Shown: one piece after another, positions 51,190 to 63,319 of the stretch
Numbering within the stretch: position 1 is the stretch's first letter
Layout of the letters: each line of letters opens with the position of its first letter
DNA from: Lamellibrachia columna
Taxonomy: Eukaryota; Annelida; Polychaeta; Sabellida; Siboglinidae
NCBI GenBank assembly: GCA_963662155.1
Contig: OY759268.1
Span: 3,331,501-3,395,500, forward strand
DNA: 64,000 nt
Direction: 5' to 3'
Made by a program: the position numbers and the translations under genes
Notes under the pieces: model-generated
Told to the model about the DNA's origin: nothing
Databases searched by the model: none
What the model saw: only the letters and a program-made list of their open reading frames with translations

Positions 51190-52108
51190 GACTTATCACT
51201 ACGATTACAATATAGTTCCACCCCAATAAGCACAGCTGTGCTTCAACGTCAGCATATATATAACCCACAGTAAATCGAAATGTATGAATACAATAAAGTG
51301 CGAGTAAGTGTTAATAGTTTGATATAATTACGAGTGTTTTCCTATCCGCCGATTTATTTTCGACGTGATCAGACGTACCGTCAATATGTGGCCGTACTCA
51401 AAACAATAACAATAACTCAGTAAGTGCTACAGGATATACTGCAGCCTTATAACATGGGCCATGGCGTATGTACTAGGCAAAATTATTCAAGAAAATAATT
51501 TGATATTATTTATTGACAGTCATAATAAGTCTCATACTCCAGTGTTCTAAATGCCTAGAGACCAAGCGGCAAGCGTAAGGCTAAGCCTAAGGGGGTAGAT
51601 GCATGGGAGAAACACACCAAAAGACAGTATAGACTATAGCGCAACAGAAGCCTGCTGTTGCTGTTTACATTTCAAATTCTTTATGGAAATATTTAAATAT
51701 ACAAATACTTTCATTGTGATTAAGTGCAAATGCAGTTACACAAACTTTTTAAAAGTATTTAAATATTTAATAAAATGTATTTCACCCATGCAATGTCTAG
51801 CTGGAAAGGAAACTAACTAAGGCATCGTCATCTACCCACAGTTGAACACTGTCAGATTACATGTCTGCTTTCTATAATGACACTTTACAATTTCTGTCTG
51901 AATTCTTGTGATAAGGCAAAATTATATAAAATTAATTTGCTTTATTGATCAGATTAAACCCCACATGTAATAACCGGAAGTTCATAAAGAGATGTATTAA
52001 TTACATTTTATTCTGAGTCGACTGATAACACTGTAATGAATATCGTGGGGGGAGGGGGCAACTATCGGCAACCCACAATAGTATTAGTACAAGCTATACA
52101 TATGAAGG
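51190..52108. other. Intergenic DNA, nothing recognised
   Basis: AT-rich; no array, exon or TIR pair seen. Confidence 0.5.
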
Positions 52109-52311
52109 AAGTCTATCAGGCATGGGGGTCAATTCTGTTTTGTCAGTTCCAAAAAATCATTTCTAATTCCGCCTTGCAAAAAATCAATTCCAACTGTTAA
52201 AATCCTAGGCTAAAGAAAAATTCAAATCCAATTCGTTTTAACACAGTTTTATTTGTCACGTGTGCACAATCATATTTAATTAGATATGATTACAAAATTA
52301 TTGTTCGTTAA

Positions 52312-52572
<261 letters not shown>

Positions 52573-52582
52573 GGGTCCAGGT

Positions 52583-53606
52583 CATTTGCCCCCCTCCCGG
52601 ACATTTGCCCCTTTGTCACTTGCCCCCCAGACATTAGCCCCTTGCCTTATTCAAAATCTGGACATTTGCCCCCTGTCCGTAGCCTCTGGATTATTTGTAA
52701 GTTTTTTAAGAAATGTTTTTTTAACTTATTTTTTTATTTCTGAACATGAATTCAAGATATATATTACCCTAATTGCAATTAATGTTCTTTGTGCCAGATC
52801 AGCCAAGTAAATTACTTTATATAGTTGGAGATGATCCTGTAATCAAAGGATTATCTTTATTGCAATTGTGGAAGAAGCCAGTGACATTAGGACCTGGACC
52901 TGTTAGGACAATTGAGGATATTTGAAAGAAGCCATCTCAACAAGGTTTCTTTTGAATTGCATTTACCATGGAGAGTTGGAGTGACTCCATTTTCCTATAA
53001 AACTGGATGCACAAGCCAGAGTTGTCAGAATTCACTTATAACTTCACCATGGAAATTACTACTAGCATTTGAGGAGGTCATGTTTTGAGTGTCATTCCTA
53101 CACCAAGAAGGGGGACCAACAAGATTACTCTTCATTGGGAGTGAAGCCAACGTCGATCCTGATCATGCAAGGGTGCTGTGGTCACTGATCTGATCTCCAG
53201 ATCCAGAATGCGATCAACAAGACTGCCTGCAACCATGATGGTGACACGGCACAGATAGAAGCTGCCAAGGTCGGTGAGGACCTGAAAACTAAGGCAGCTA
53301 ATACCAGGGGCACTCCAAACCAGCTGATCTCTGACTCGTTACTGTCCACCATTGTTTGTGGAAGCATCACCCCAAGAACCCATCTTCCACCACTGATCTG
53401 ACTATCAATGATACCTGGAAGACAACTGGTGACAAGAACTTCTCATACACACTCCAGGGGATAGGCTATTGTATTAGGCTAAAGTGACTTTGACTTGTCA
53501 TTGAATGTTGTTATTGTAGCAATAATGATAAAACTGCAAACTGATTTTCACTTGTCAACTATCATAGAAAAAAGGGGCAGATGTCCGGGGGGGGGGGGAG
53601 CAAATA
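52583..53606. mobile_element. Miniature Mutator-like element with FLYWCH remains
   Basis: About 1,024 bp between inverted ends CCCCTCCCGGACATTTGCCC (left) and CCCCCCCGGACATCTGCCCC (right, inverted; the right C run is longer). The left end holds five subterminal copies of ACATTTGCCCC-type words, as in the tandem TIR of the complete MULE. The interior carries FLYWCH-protein remains. Confidence 0.6.
53085..53400 (+). pseudogene. FLYWCH zinc-finger protein fragment
   Basis: In shifting frames: CHSYTKKGDQ, then CKGAVVTDLIS, then NAINKTACNHDGDTAQIEAA and KVGEDLKTKAANTRGTPNQL. The order Y-KKG ... C-A ... H-H-DGD followed by the helical ExxKxxLKxxAxxTRxxPxQ is typical of FLYWCH proteins of MULE origin. 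At least two frameshifts. Confidence 0.5.
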
Positions 53607-53829
53607 TGCTAGGAGTCAGATTTATATCGCTATCAGTGGTGGTATCATAAATTTACTGGAAAGTTTGAGTCTTCAACATCCTAATCTCCAACATGTATTC
53701 TCCATGGGGACATTTTTAATTACTACAAAGGGCAAACCCTACAGCCACATGTAACAGCATTGTACAGATGACCAGTGACATGTTTATTATGGGAAACTTG
53801 TGGGCTGAACATTAGGCTTGGATAAACAA

Positions 53830-55005
53830 GGGGCTGCATTCAAGTGGGGTAGGCTTCCTAAAAGCAAGGTCATGTCTAACCAATTTCTTATGTTTTTTAG
53901 AAGAAATTACAAAGTGGGTAGATGACGGGTCACCAGTTGTCTACTTAGATTTTCAGAAAGCTTTCGATAAAGTGCCACATCAAAGATTGTTACTTAAACT
54001 AAAAGCCCATGGTATAGGCAATTATGTAATCAACTGGATAGAAAAGTGGCTTACACACAGAAGACAGAGAGTAATAGTAGATGGTGAGATTTCAAACTGG
54101 AAATCTGTTTTGAGTGGGGTACCACAGGGATCAGTATTAGGCCCTATACTGTTTTTAATATATATATAAATGATTTGGAGGATGACATATCTAGCAAAGT
54201 ACTCAAATTTGCAGATGACACAAAAGTATTCAGAAAGGTTACTAATGATACAGATAAACAAAGTTTACAGGATGATCTAGAAAAATTTGTTAAATGGTCA
54301 GAAAAATGGCAAATGTTATTCAATTTTGGGAAGTGTAAAAGTATACACATAGGACATGGAAATATGGACGAGGAATATAAAATGGGGGATGCTGTACTAG
54401 GTAGAACCACACAAGAAAAGGATTTAGGAGTAACATTTAATGCTGACATGAAAGTTTCAGAGCAATGTGGGATTGCTGCTTCGAAAGGAAATCAATTTCT
54501 AGGGCTAATTAGGAGAACTATCACGTATAAGGAGAAACATCTAATTGTACTCCTGTACAAAGCAATAGTTAGACCACATTTGGAATATTGTATTCAAGCA
54601 TGAAGGCCATATCGTAAAAAAAGACATAGATAAGCTAGAAAGAATACAACGAAGAGCAACTAAAATGATTCCAGAATTAAGAGACCTTAGTTACGAAAGT
54701 CGCTTATTACAATGTGGTTTGACAACACTAGAGACCAGGAGACTAAGAGGAGACCAAATAGAAGTGTTTAAGATAGTGAACGGTTATGAGGATGTTGATA
54801 GGAATATGTTCTTCAAACTTAAAGAAGGCAGTAGAACCAGAGGACACAAAGCAGCATTAGTTAAGGAGCAGTGTAGGTTGGACATGAGAAAGTACTCTTT
54901 CTCACAGAGGGTGATAAATGAATGGAACAAACTGCCAAATGATTGTGTTAATGCTAGTAGTGTGAATATGTTTAAAAATAGAATTGACAGATATCTGATA
55001 AGGGC
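53830..55005 (+). mobile_element. CR1/jockey-like LINE, damaged, truncated at both ends
   Basis: Plus strand from FLKARSCLTNFLCFLEEITK and YLDFQKAFDKVPHQRLLLKL through GVPQGSVLGPILFLIYI, FADDTKVFRKV, KMIPELRDLSYESRLLQCGL to NMFKNRIDRYLIRA. Lesions: 3-codon gap before YLDF, TA insertion near 54167, TGG to TGA near 54603, extra A near 54620. The last four residues and 3' UTR are missing. Confidence 0.9.
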
Positions 55006-55494
55006 GTATCTCTTTTTGATGCAAATGCTTGATTATATTGTTCTTGGTCACAATATTTCAATACCAGAGTAGACAGTGTCTATGCTGTAATGTTGACAAC
55101 TTCCTGGCTGTTACCAGATTCAGGGTGACATGCTAATAGCAGACAAATATGATTTTAAAAGTAATATAAATAAATATAAGGGTAAATATTAACAGTATCA
55201 AGTCAATAATTCCAACAAAATCAATTCCAATTCCCAAAAAATATATTTTTGAAAAAAAAAATTCCAATAAAAAAAAAAATTTAAGTCAATTCCAATTCCG
55301 GAACTGGAATTGAGGGTCAGTTCCAATTCCGGAATGGAATTGACCACATGCCTGAAGTATATTCATGACAATATCTTGTCTCTGTGTACAGCAACAGTCA
55401 TGAACAGTATAATTGAATTGAAACAAGCTTATGTCTGTGGGGCTTTTGTCCATGCACCATACTATCTAGCAGATGCTTTCAGTATAATACCTAA

Positions 55495-55523
55495 TAATTA
55501 TATATATACATATATACACATAT

Positions 55524-55573
<50 letters not shown>

Positions 55574-55575
55574 GT
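55495..55575. repeat. (TA)n microsatellite
   Basis: ~40-bp pure TA tract preceded by TATACACA-type steps. Confidence 0.95.
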
Positions 55576-55579
55576 GTGG

Positions 55580-56140
55580 GCAGGTATGTGTGTGTGGGTG
55601 CAGCATTTATAAGATAAAGATGTCACAAACATAGATCTGCATTTGGTCCAATAACAATATTCATGCATTATGTTATCTAAATCGAGTGTCAGATATAAAA
55701 TAAGGAACCCCATAGAAAGTGAACCTATGGGTCCATATTTTGTTATGGAATTTGGACCCCCTTATAGAATTTTGACCTCCCTGGCCCATTGAAAACAGTG
55801 CAATGTTGATTAGATAATATAATGCACATTTGAGCTAAGATGCTACAATTTTGGTTACATGCGTTTGGTTATGTTACCAGTGGCATTCATCAAACTGACC
55901 AAACAGATTCATTAAAAACATTAAGAGATCAGTGAAAGACCCATTGGTTGAATTAACATGGCTCCATAGGGAAAATGCTTTTCCCTGTGGTTGGTTACTT
56001 TATACATTCTATATGACACTGGCACTCTTATATTCTAAAAATAATATATACAAGAGAAAGTTTCTCACATTGTGATTCACTTTTATTATGCAAAAGATGA
56101 ATTTTGTAAAATTTTCAAGTCACCATATGTGTAATCTTTT
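55580..56140. other. Intergenic DNA, nothing recognised
   Basis: No exon or repeat structure seen. Confidence 0.5.
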
Positions 56141-56142
56141 CA

Positions 56143-56529
56143 GATGAAGGATTCACCATTGGTTCGTACAAGTACAGGTACTAGTTTTGAAGCATCCAGC
56201 GCTACGGGTGATGCCGTCAATCTTTACATTACGGATGTCACCTTTAGTGCCATCACTGCTACTACTACTGCTGTGGCACCACATACAACTGATGCTGAAA
56301 TGCAAATCGATCCGGTAATGATATTTCAAGTGCGACACTTCGCGAATACTGCTGTAGTCACGGATGACATTATTGCACCAATGAACTACTCCTATGTGAA
56401 GCTTCCATCAGATTCAGTGAGAACAAAGACATTGGTGCAGATGATGCACACTATGTGATAACAGTAACATAACCGAGGGTGACTCAAGCAGCTCCGACAC
56501 CTATGAGAAAGAGAAGAAGTTTGTCATTC
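56143..56529 (+). pseudogene. Plus-strand exon remnant, transposon-like unknown family
   Basis: After CTTTTCAG the frame reads MKDSPLVRTSTGTSFEASSA through APMNYSYVKLPSDSVRTKTL. A frame change then gives NSNITEGDSSSSDTYEKEKK and FVI up to a GTGAGT donor. The Ser-rich run followed by EKKFVIxES resembles a family of uncharacterised animal proteins that I associate with transposon-derived genes; assignment is weak. Confidence 0.35.
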
Positions 56530-56714
56530 GTGAGTCACTTTTCTGCACCTGCCACACACCAAACAGCCATAAACTGTGACACAGGTTGTACTCATGTCTG
56601 ATCTATCAGCCAAGGTCTTTCGGATACTGGGGTGTCTGTCAGAGGAAAGGGTGCTGATTTCTACCCCTGGATAAGTGAAAGGTGAATTGAATATGTTAGG
56701 TGTATGTGTACTAT

Positions 56715-57165
56715 CAGTCAGAATAAGTAGTGTATTGGTGTATATTTAGTGCCAGTAGTTTATTGGAACAGATGGTTGGTGTGCAAGTACTATCAGTCAG
56801 AACAAGTAGTGTATTGATACATATGATTGGTGTACATTTACTGTCAGTACAAGTAGTGTATTTGGTAGAGAATGAGACGCTTGGTTTACATTTGCTGTTG
56901 GTAGGAACAAGTAGTAGATTCAGTCAGAACAAGTAGTATATTGGATACACATGATTGGTGTACATTTACTGTCAGAAGACGTAGTGAAATGGTGCAGATT
57001 CCAGAATGAGATCATTGGTGTACATTTACTGTTGGTAGGAACAAGTAGTGTATTGGTATGCATGATTGGTGTACGTTTACTGTCAGTCAGAACAAGTAAT
57101 ATTGTTACACATGATTGGTGTACATTTACTGTCCAATCAAAACAAGTAGTCTATTGCCATTGGTA
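56715..57165. repeat. ~55-bp diverged repeat, ~8 units
   Basis: Words GATTGGTGTACATTTACTGT and CAGAACAAGTAGTGTATTG recur with variable spacing. Confidence 0.8.
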
Positions 57166-57924
57166 CAGATGATGATGGTGAAACAGTTAAATGCCTTGGC
57201 TTTATAAAGATTAATTATTCCCTAAGCTAAACTACCAGTATATTTGATATGTTGTGGCATAATAATGATGTGTGTAACTGTGATATCCATGTTCCAGGTT
57301 GTATTTCCCTGTGGTAGAAGTCACTGTTTTTAGTCAATGGTTTCAGTCGTTCTAGTTAGCCTTATTTCTTTGGTAATTGTTTTTCTATGTGAATAAACTG
57401 TTGGTATATTTTATGTTGGTCTCAATATAAATGAAATTGTGTGTAGTGACATGCAAGATGCTGCAGGTAACATTTTTGTTGACAGAAGTGGGATATGGAT
57501 AAGAAGGCATTCACATCATTCAGTTATTAATATTTTAGTGGGAATTTTTGTAGTTTTCCAGGTTGTTTTTCGACCTGCTGCATACTGTGGGTGCCTTACA
57601 ATTAGTCTATATCAGACTATCAGTACACTCACCTGTGTCAGGTCAATCTCCATAGCTAAACTTTCCATCAATTCAATTCGGTTCAGAATAGACATCACAG
57701 ATCCTTCCCACATTGCAGGATGGGATTACTTGTCTTGCCTTTCCTGAGCCTGAAATATAATTTGTCAGGGTTAGTTGATAGCACTAATTCCATAATTACC
57801 ATAATAGTTGCAAAACTGTGAACATTACATACTGTCAGTAGTTAATTATTGTTATTTAAATGATTACATTGCACCAAACAACAAGGTGTTGTGGTGTGCT
57901 ACAGAGAGGGGTGATTACAAGTAC

Positions 57925-58022
57925 GAATATTAATGTAATCATGATTACAGTAATTATTGCAATCACAATTACTAATGTAGTCATGATTACAATCATTATT
58001 ACAATCACAATTACGGTAACAT
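57925..58022. repeat. Short ATTACAATCA-type repeat
   Basis: ~24-bp degenerate units (TAATGTAGTCATGATTACA, ATCACAATTAC). Confidence 0.7.
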
Positions 58023-58147
58023 TTAAGAATATATATATATTCACATAATGAATTAAATAAACCCTCATATGTTATTATTGTCATCAATGTTATTCAACAC
58101 AAAATCAAACACAATATTAAAATACAGTCACGGTACACTTCATTAGA

Positions 58148-58831
58148 TTAGATACAAAATAAAGAGAAGAGTCTGCTTGCATTGCCATTGTAGTTCGGAC
58201 CTCGCCCTCGGGCTAGGTAAAAGAAATATGCAGAAAAAATATTATTATTAAAATGGCAATGATTCGATAACAATTGAATTACTGACCTGCTAGCTATAGG
58301 GCGAATCAATGAGTCGGCACGCAAATCATGCAATGACAGCAGACCAACATCTAGCACCGCTCTGTTTGTGCATATCAGTACAAAATCATCGTCTTCGCCT
58401 TCGTACGGTGATGGAAGCACCAACGCGGTCGGGCACACGGTGCTGCATAGCCATAGCCTAGCTCTAGGCATGGTAGCTTCCCCGGCGCAGCATGATGACT
58501 CAACGTAAACGTGCGCAGACATCGGGACGTAATTTCCACAGGTTCACCACATCACATTACCTAGTCAGGAATCGTTGACAGTCAAAGCGCTGTTGTAATT
58601 TTTCCTGAATCCAACGTCAACAAAGGCGAAGCCGACCTGGAGTCTGGAGCGTGACTCGCACACTCGGTGACACTTTACGACTGTCAACCGTTGTTTCCGT
58701 GTGGCCTGTCGAACTAGACTCTTCGTCTGTGGTTTCCATTTCTCCAAAGATAGACAACTATTACGGAAGTTCAGTAAACCACTAATCGCTAGTAGCAGAT
58801 CTGGTAAAACTGTCACAAGCGATGCATCCAT
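58148..58831 (-). other. Two adjacent minus-strand ORFs in a CpG-rich patch, unidentified
   Basis: 58831-58565 encodes 88 residues from MDASLVTVLPDLLLAISGLL to NSALTVNDS (hydrophobic N-terminus, signal-peptide-like). 58522-58148 opens MSAHVYVESSCCAGEATMPR and is coding-like to RADSLIRPIASR, where a GTCAGT donor occurs at ~58286. GC and CpG are well above the surroundings; upstream TTCCGGTATTACG could be promoter sequence. A first exon of an unknown gene is possible. Confidence 0.3.
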
Positions 58832-59320
58832 CTTGTCAACAAATAAAAAATAGTTCCGGTATTACGTTATCGCATATTCTCGTTGGTTAGCGTCTCGTGT
58901 GTTCGAGAAGTGTGGCGTTTTCCACGAATTTTTGCGTGTTTTGTAGTAATTTCTTAATTTTTTTTATTTGGAACGAACAAAAACGCTATTTTGTTCACGT
59001 GTGTAAACACTTGTATATATAACAGAGACCCATATCTTTTTTTTCGCTCCAGAATGCCTATTTACGAAATAAATCGCAAAAAATAAAAAATTTACATTGA
59101 TTAGATATACGCGACTCAAACCACTCGTTTCGACAACAAGATGGCGATACGCAGTGATGCATTTTGTCGATTTTTGTCTCGAACAAAATCAGTTTTTCAG
59201 TTTATCTCATAAATTAGCAGGTATCTGTCACCATTAATGCATAGTTAGATAATATATATTTAAATATACGGCATAACACAAAATTGCTTCAGTTCCCCTT
59301 TAAGTCAGAACAAAAACTTA
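58832..59320. other. AT-rich interval upstream of the ORF pair
   Basis: Contains AACAAGATGGCGATACGC (CAAGATGGCG is a YY1-like word) at ~59140; no exon supported. Confidence 0.35.
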
Positions 59321-59321
59321 C

Positions 59322-59459
59322 CGTTTCTCTATCAAGTGGTGAAACAACACTGATGACGCCATCTTTAGGGTGAATAGAAAACTGCTACAGGGGATCGCCA
59401 GCGGTGAGCCGGTACGTGATCTGTGCGTTTGGGGGACTCTCAGTGTCAGTAGCCTTCAC
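59322..59459 (-). pseudogene. Cadherin repeat exon with in-frame TAG
   Basis: 46 codons: VKATDTESPPNAQITYRLTA, GDPL, TAG (59385-59387), QFSIHPKDGVISVVSPLDRE. ATD, ITY-L, F-I---G-I-V and LDRE are cadherin signatures. Acceptor TTTTAG, donor CG|GTAAGT. Confidence 0.8.
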
Positions 59460-59754
59460 CTAAAAGACGGCACCACAGTCACAGAATTGAAAAATTATGC
59501 TCGCTGAAGCCAACGAAGCCTTGCAAAAAAAAAAAATTAATCCGAATCATGCCAAAAAGCATATTTTTGTATATTTCTGCAGAGAGGTGTAAGAAACACA
59601 CTTGGTACACTGCTGAAGTTGTTGATGACTGAGCATAGCCCCTTTGATAGTTGCTAACACATCCATCAGCTCACTAAAAAACATTCCTCATTTCCTTTTA
59701 GAAAAAGTTCAGATGAGAAACCAGGACTTTTTAGGCCTAAAGTTAACTTATACT

Positions 59755-60535
59755 GCACAGTACACAGCCCTTATGACTGTTCAAAGCGCTTTACACGACA
59801 CCCCCTTCATCTCTATTCTTTTACATGTCACCCCTGGCACACCTGTTCCTTTACAAGTCAACCTTGGCACACATGTCCCTTTACATGTCACCCCTGGCAC
59901 ACCTGTTCCTTTACATGTCACCCCTGGCACACCTGTTCCTTTACACATCACAACTGGCACACCTGTTCCTTTACAAGTCACCCCTGGCACACCTATTCCT
60001 TTACAAGTCACCCCTGGCACACCTGTCCCTTTACATGTCACCCCTAGCACACCTGTTCCTTTACACGCCACACCTGTTACTTTACAAGTCACCCCTGGCA
60101 CACCTATTCCTTTTCAAGTCACCCCTGGCACACCTGTTCCTTTACAAGTCACCCCTGGCACACCTGTTTCTTTACAAGTCACCCCTGGCACACATGTTCC
60201 TTTACAAGTCACCCCTGGCACACCTGTTCCTTTACATGTCACACCTGGCACACCTGTTCCTTTACATGTCACCCCTGGCACACCTGTTCCTTTACAAGTC
60301 ATCCCTGGCACACCTGTTACTTTACAAGTCACCCCTGGCACACTTATTCCTTTACAAGTCACACCTGGCACACCTGTTCCTCTACAAGTCACCCCTGGTA
60401 CAATTGTTTCTTTACACATCACCCCTGGTACACCTGTTCCTTTACATGTCACCCCTGGCACACCTGTTCCTTTGAACACCAACTCAACTTCTTTGGGAAG
60501 CTTTCAGCCACCCCGCATTTGCTATGTGATGAGTA
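59755..60535 (-). repeat. VNTR-SINE copy 3: head, 30-bp minisatellite, tail
   Basis: Minus strand: head GGCTGAAAGCTTCCCAAAGA ending TTGGTGTT; ~22 units of AAAGGAACAGGTGTGCCAGG plus GGTGACATGT; tail GTGTAAAGCGCTTTGAACAG continuing TCATAAGGGCTGTGTACTG. The tail aligns with the 4416-4463 tail of copy 1 and the head with copy 2. Repeat-only ORFs (308 codons on the plus strand, LHVTPGTPVP repeated) are not proteins. Confidence 0.75.
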
Positions 60536-60827
60536 TTAGTTTATATATACATATCCACCACTATCTATAGCCAGGTACTCATTGATACATGAGCTGAGCT
60601 GTGTGTATGTCACATTTTTTATTTCATTTATCATAAACATTAAATAGTTCATGTCTGAACACCACATTTAAACATCGTCTAATTTTATTATATCTACTGT
60701 AAATCATAAATCTGTGGGAATAAATGCAATAGAAATAGACTAAATATTATTAATAACGATAATAATAACCAGCAATTCACACCTCGGCCTAATACAACAT
60801 CATAACAATGAAACACTGTCCGCTCAC

Positions 60828-61042
60828 CTGAATAACACTGTGCTGTAATTGTACATCCTCCCGCAAGGTGGCGCTGTATACGGGCATCGCAAAATTCGGA
60901 GCATTGTCATTGGCATCAGTGACATTCATCTTGACGATGGTGGTAGTTCGTAGGGGCGGCATTCCTCCGTCACTGGCCTCCACCGTCAGGAAGTACTGAT
61001 TCATCCTCTCGTAGTCCAGGGGCTCAATCACGGAGATCACAC
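60828..61042 (-). CDS. Cadherin repeat exon, intact
   Basis: 215 nt: GVISVIEPLDYERMNQYFLT, VEASDGGMPPLRTTTIVKMN, VTDANDNAPNFAMPVYSATL, REDVQLQHSVIQ. LDYE, A-DGG-PPL and DANDNAP are canonical calcium-binding cadherin motifs. Acceptor CTCAG, donor CAG|GTGAGC, phase 0 out. Confidence 0.9.
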
Positions 61043-61439
61043 CTGAGATTGTGAAGACAATAAACAGTTAGAAGCTCAAATTATTGTGACTTCAGTGTGC
61101 TATTTGCTTTGTGATTTGAATTTTCTTTCTTTCATATATATTTTCCCTGGTTATCTGTTGGAAGCCTGGAGCAGCCTGTCATCCATAAAACTTAATATAC
61201 ATCATTCTTTAAAATAAACAAACCCACGTCGTCCATGGATACGGGCATGCTTGAACAAACAAATTACATAATATTGGTCGGCTCCAACAAAGGCCGATAC
61301 ATTCATTCATACTTGAAAGGTTTAACTAATAAACAAAGAAACAGGAAATAGTATTCTGATAAAAAAATTAGCAGAAATGCTACAACCTCTTCCTGCTTGA
61401 TTAATGAAATCTTAGAAATCAGGCAACCTACTGTGCGCA

Positions 61440-61590
61440 CACCTGCAAGTGTACACACCCATATTTGAACACACCCACATGTGCACACATCACATATGCA
61501 CACCCACATACAATGTTGTACATACATATTACATACATATCCACACATTTTCATGCCACTGTCCACACACCCGTGCACACTCGCACACAT
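61440..61590. repeat. CA-rich degenerate repeat
   Basis: ACACACCCACATGTGCACAC-type steps; a similar patch lies at 61870-61985. Confidence 0.7.
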
Positions 61591-61609
61591 ATTGCTGTTA
61601 ACAACTCAC

Positions 61610-61838
61610 CCGTCTTTGAGTCAACTCTGAACTGTGCGAGCTCGTTGCGGTGGACGATCGTGTACACGATCTCGGCATTGACGCCCATGTCTCTGCTGGT
61701 AGCAAATACTGTCACGACACTTGTGTCAACCTAGGTGTCTTCCGGCAACATCACCCCATAGATGGCCCGGTCAAACTCCGGGGGGGTTGTCATTGATGCC
61801 CAGCAGTAGGACCAGGATGTAGGCAGTTGACGTTTTCT
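61610..61838 (-). pseudogene. Cadherin repeat exon with stop and frameshift
   Basis: Reads TAYILVLLLGINDNPP, a one-base insertion in a C run (7 instead of 6), then EFDRAIYGVMLPEDT, a TAG, and VDTSVVTVFATSRDMGVNAE to QFRVDSKT. DNPPEF and the ED-T-V-T-V-A pattern are cadherin. The donor G|GTGAGT joins the next exon in phase. The 5' edge is approximate. Confidence 0.7.
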
Positions 61839-61844
61839 TTGGTG

Positions 61845-62395
61845 TCCCCTGTCATAGCACACACCTCCAGTTCAGATGTGCATGCAAACACGTGTGCATG
61901 TGTACACATTACATTTGTCCACATGTGTACATATGGAATGTATCCACATGTGTACACATGTAATGTATGCATGTGTGTACATGTGATTATGTATTACTTA
62001 TGCAGGGGTGAGATTTAGCAAGTCATGGAAGGTAGCTAGTCGGGCTACCAACCTTGCAAAGTGAAGTAGCCCGACAGCTTGTTAGGTAGCCCATTTGCTA
62101 ATCAATACTTTGATGACAGATAGTAAATACTTTGAAGATAGAATGTATGAACATCAACGACAAATAAAAAACAAACAGTTTTGAAACATTTGTTTTCAAG
62201 GCAGGATCAATACAATGTGATACATAATACTGAATAAAAGACAGTATACAATTGTGCACGAGACAGGCTGTTTTGCTTTCACAACATGGTACACCAACAG
62301 TTTATGCGAAAAGTCTCTAAGCGTCATAGGACATCAGGTCCTGTGAACTGAACAGTTTTGCTGATTTTTTGCAGGACCTGATTTTACCCTAGAAT
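61845..62395. other. Intron or intergenic DNA, nothing recognised
   Basis: Aside from the CA-rich patch there is a short AGTAGCCCGAC/GTAGTCGGGCTACC hairpin-like pair near 62030-62090 and no exon I can support. Confidence 0.4.
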
Positions 62396-62510
62396 AGAGA
62401 AGATTTAACAAGAGTTAACAAGATTTGCCATCCAAGCCAGAGTCCCAGATGGCAAGTAGACAAGGAAGCCATTGGCTTATTGAGAGTCCAACAATGTTCA
62501 TTCACTTTAA
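62396..62510 (-). mobile_element. LINE 3' tail, very short copy
   Basis: TTAACAAGAGTTAACAAGAT followed by the shared 3' UTR to CCAACAATGTTCATTCAC. The doubled TTAACAAGA is the short tandem 3' tail expected of CR1-type elements in place of poly(A). Confidence 0.8.
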
Positions 62511-62559
62511 CCAGGTTCCCGACTAATTCACCAGAAGCGCTCTGCGCACCATGTAGATA

Positions 62560-62810
62560 TATCTAACTATAATCAAGATAGCATATGTTTTTATGTATGT
62601 TTATATGTGGTTATGTTCACGTTTTCCTCCTAGATGGCTTGCACCTCGGGCGCCAAACTTTCACGGATTAACCTACGACAACATGAATGAAACGTAACAC
62701 CTTTATTTTCTGGAAATACCACATATATCAAGGGTTCTTAGTGGTTTTTATGGTAAATCAAATGTTCACTAATATTTGGAGAAGCCAAAACGTGTCTGCC
62801 CGATATATCC
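62560..62810. repeat. Dispersed repeat, pair of 2200-2400
   Basis: GATGGCTTGCACCTCGGGCG, CCAAACTTTCA, ATGAATGAAACGTAACACCT and TATATCAAGGGTTCTTA match 2250-2360 with ~10-15% divergence. Confidence 0.65.
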
Positions 62811-63262
62811 CTGGGTGCAGCTGCCCTCATCCCCTGTTACAGCGCCTATGGTTGTTAGTAAATACATTTCCTCCCTAATTAACATACAATTCAATGTATC
62901 TGCACAGTACTCATCTAATATAAATGGATCAACCAGTCAAGTAAAGTTAAAATCAGACTCTTACAAGTTACAGGGGTTATGATTCGTGAATGATTTTCAT
63001 TTAAAATCAAGTTCCTTGTGCAACTTTGCATCGATGCTAATAAGCACCAGACACGATACATGCTAATTAGGAAGTAATAGATGTGTGCAAGTTTTATTTG
63101 GTTGTATAAAATATAATCAATTTATTAAAATAATGCTTTACAAAAAACTGTAAGCATTTACATGCAAATTGTGTCTGGAATGCCCTATGCACGAATTATG
63201 TGCACAGACGTGTACATTGCCACTTTGTCACATATAAACAGATAAACTGGGCAGTTACTTAC

Positions 63263-63315
63263 TGCAACATCCAAACCTGTCCACGTCTTCTCTTTCTTGT
63301 TCTTCTTCACACTTT
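63263..63315 (-). CDS. Candidate 53-nt exon, gene unknown
   Basis: Bounded by TTCCAG and GCA|GTAAGT, both strong. Two frames are open: SVKKNKKEKTWTGLDVA or KCEEEQEREDVDRFGCC. It is upstream of the cadherin exons on the same strand but has no cadherin sequence. Too short to identify. Confidence 0.35.
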
Positions 63316-63319
63316 CTGG

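Noticed and set aside
57631..57754. Minus-strand exon candidate with acceptor ATTTCAG and donor CAG|GTGAGT between the cadherin exons
   Set aside because: All three frames contain stops. One frame (SVMSILNRIELMESLAMEI) is faintly cadherin-like, but not enough to call.
59644..60570. 308-codon ORF of LHVTPGTPVP repeats resembling a collagen- or mucin-like protein
   Set aside because: It is the 30-bp minisatellite of VNTR-SINE copy 3; the related arrays at 2.8 and 28.5 kb do not keep this frame.
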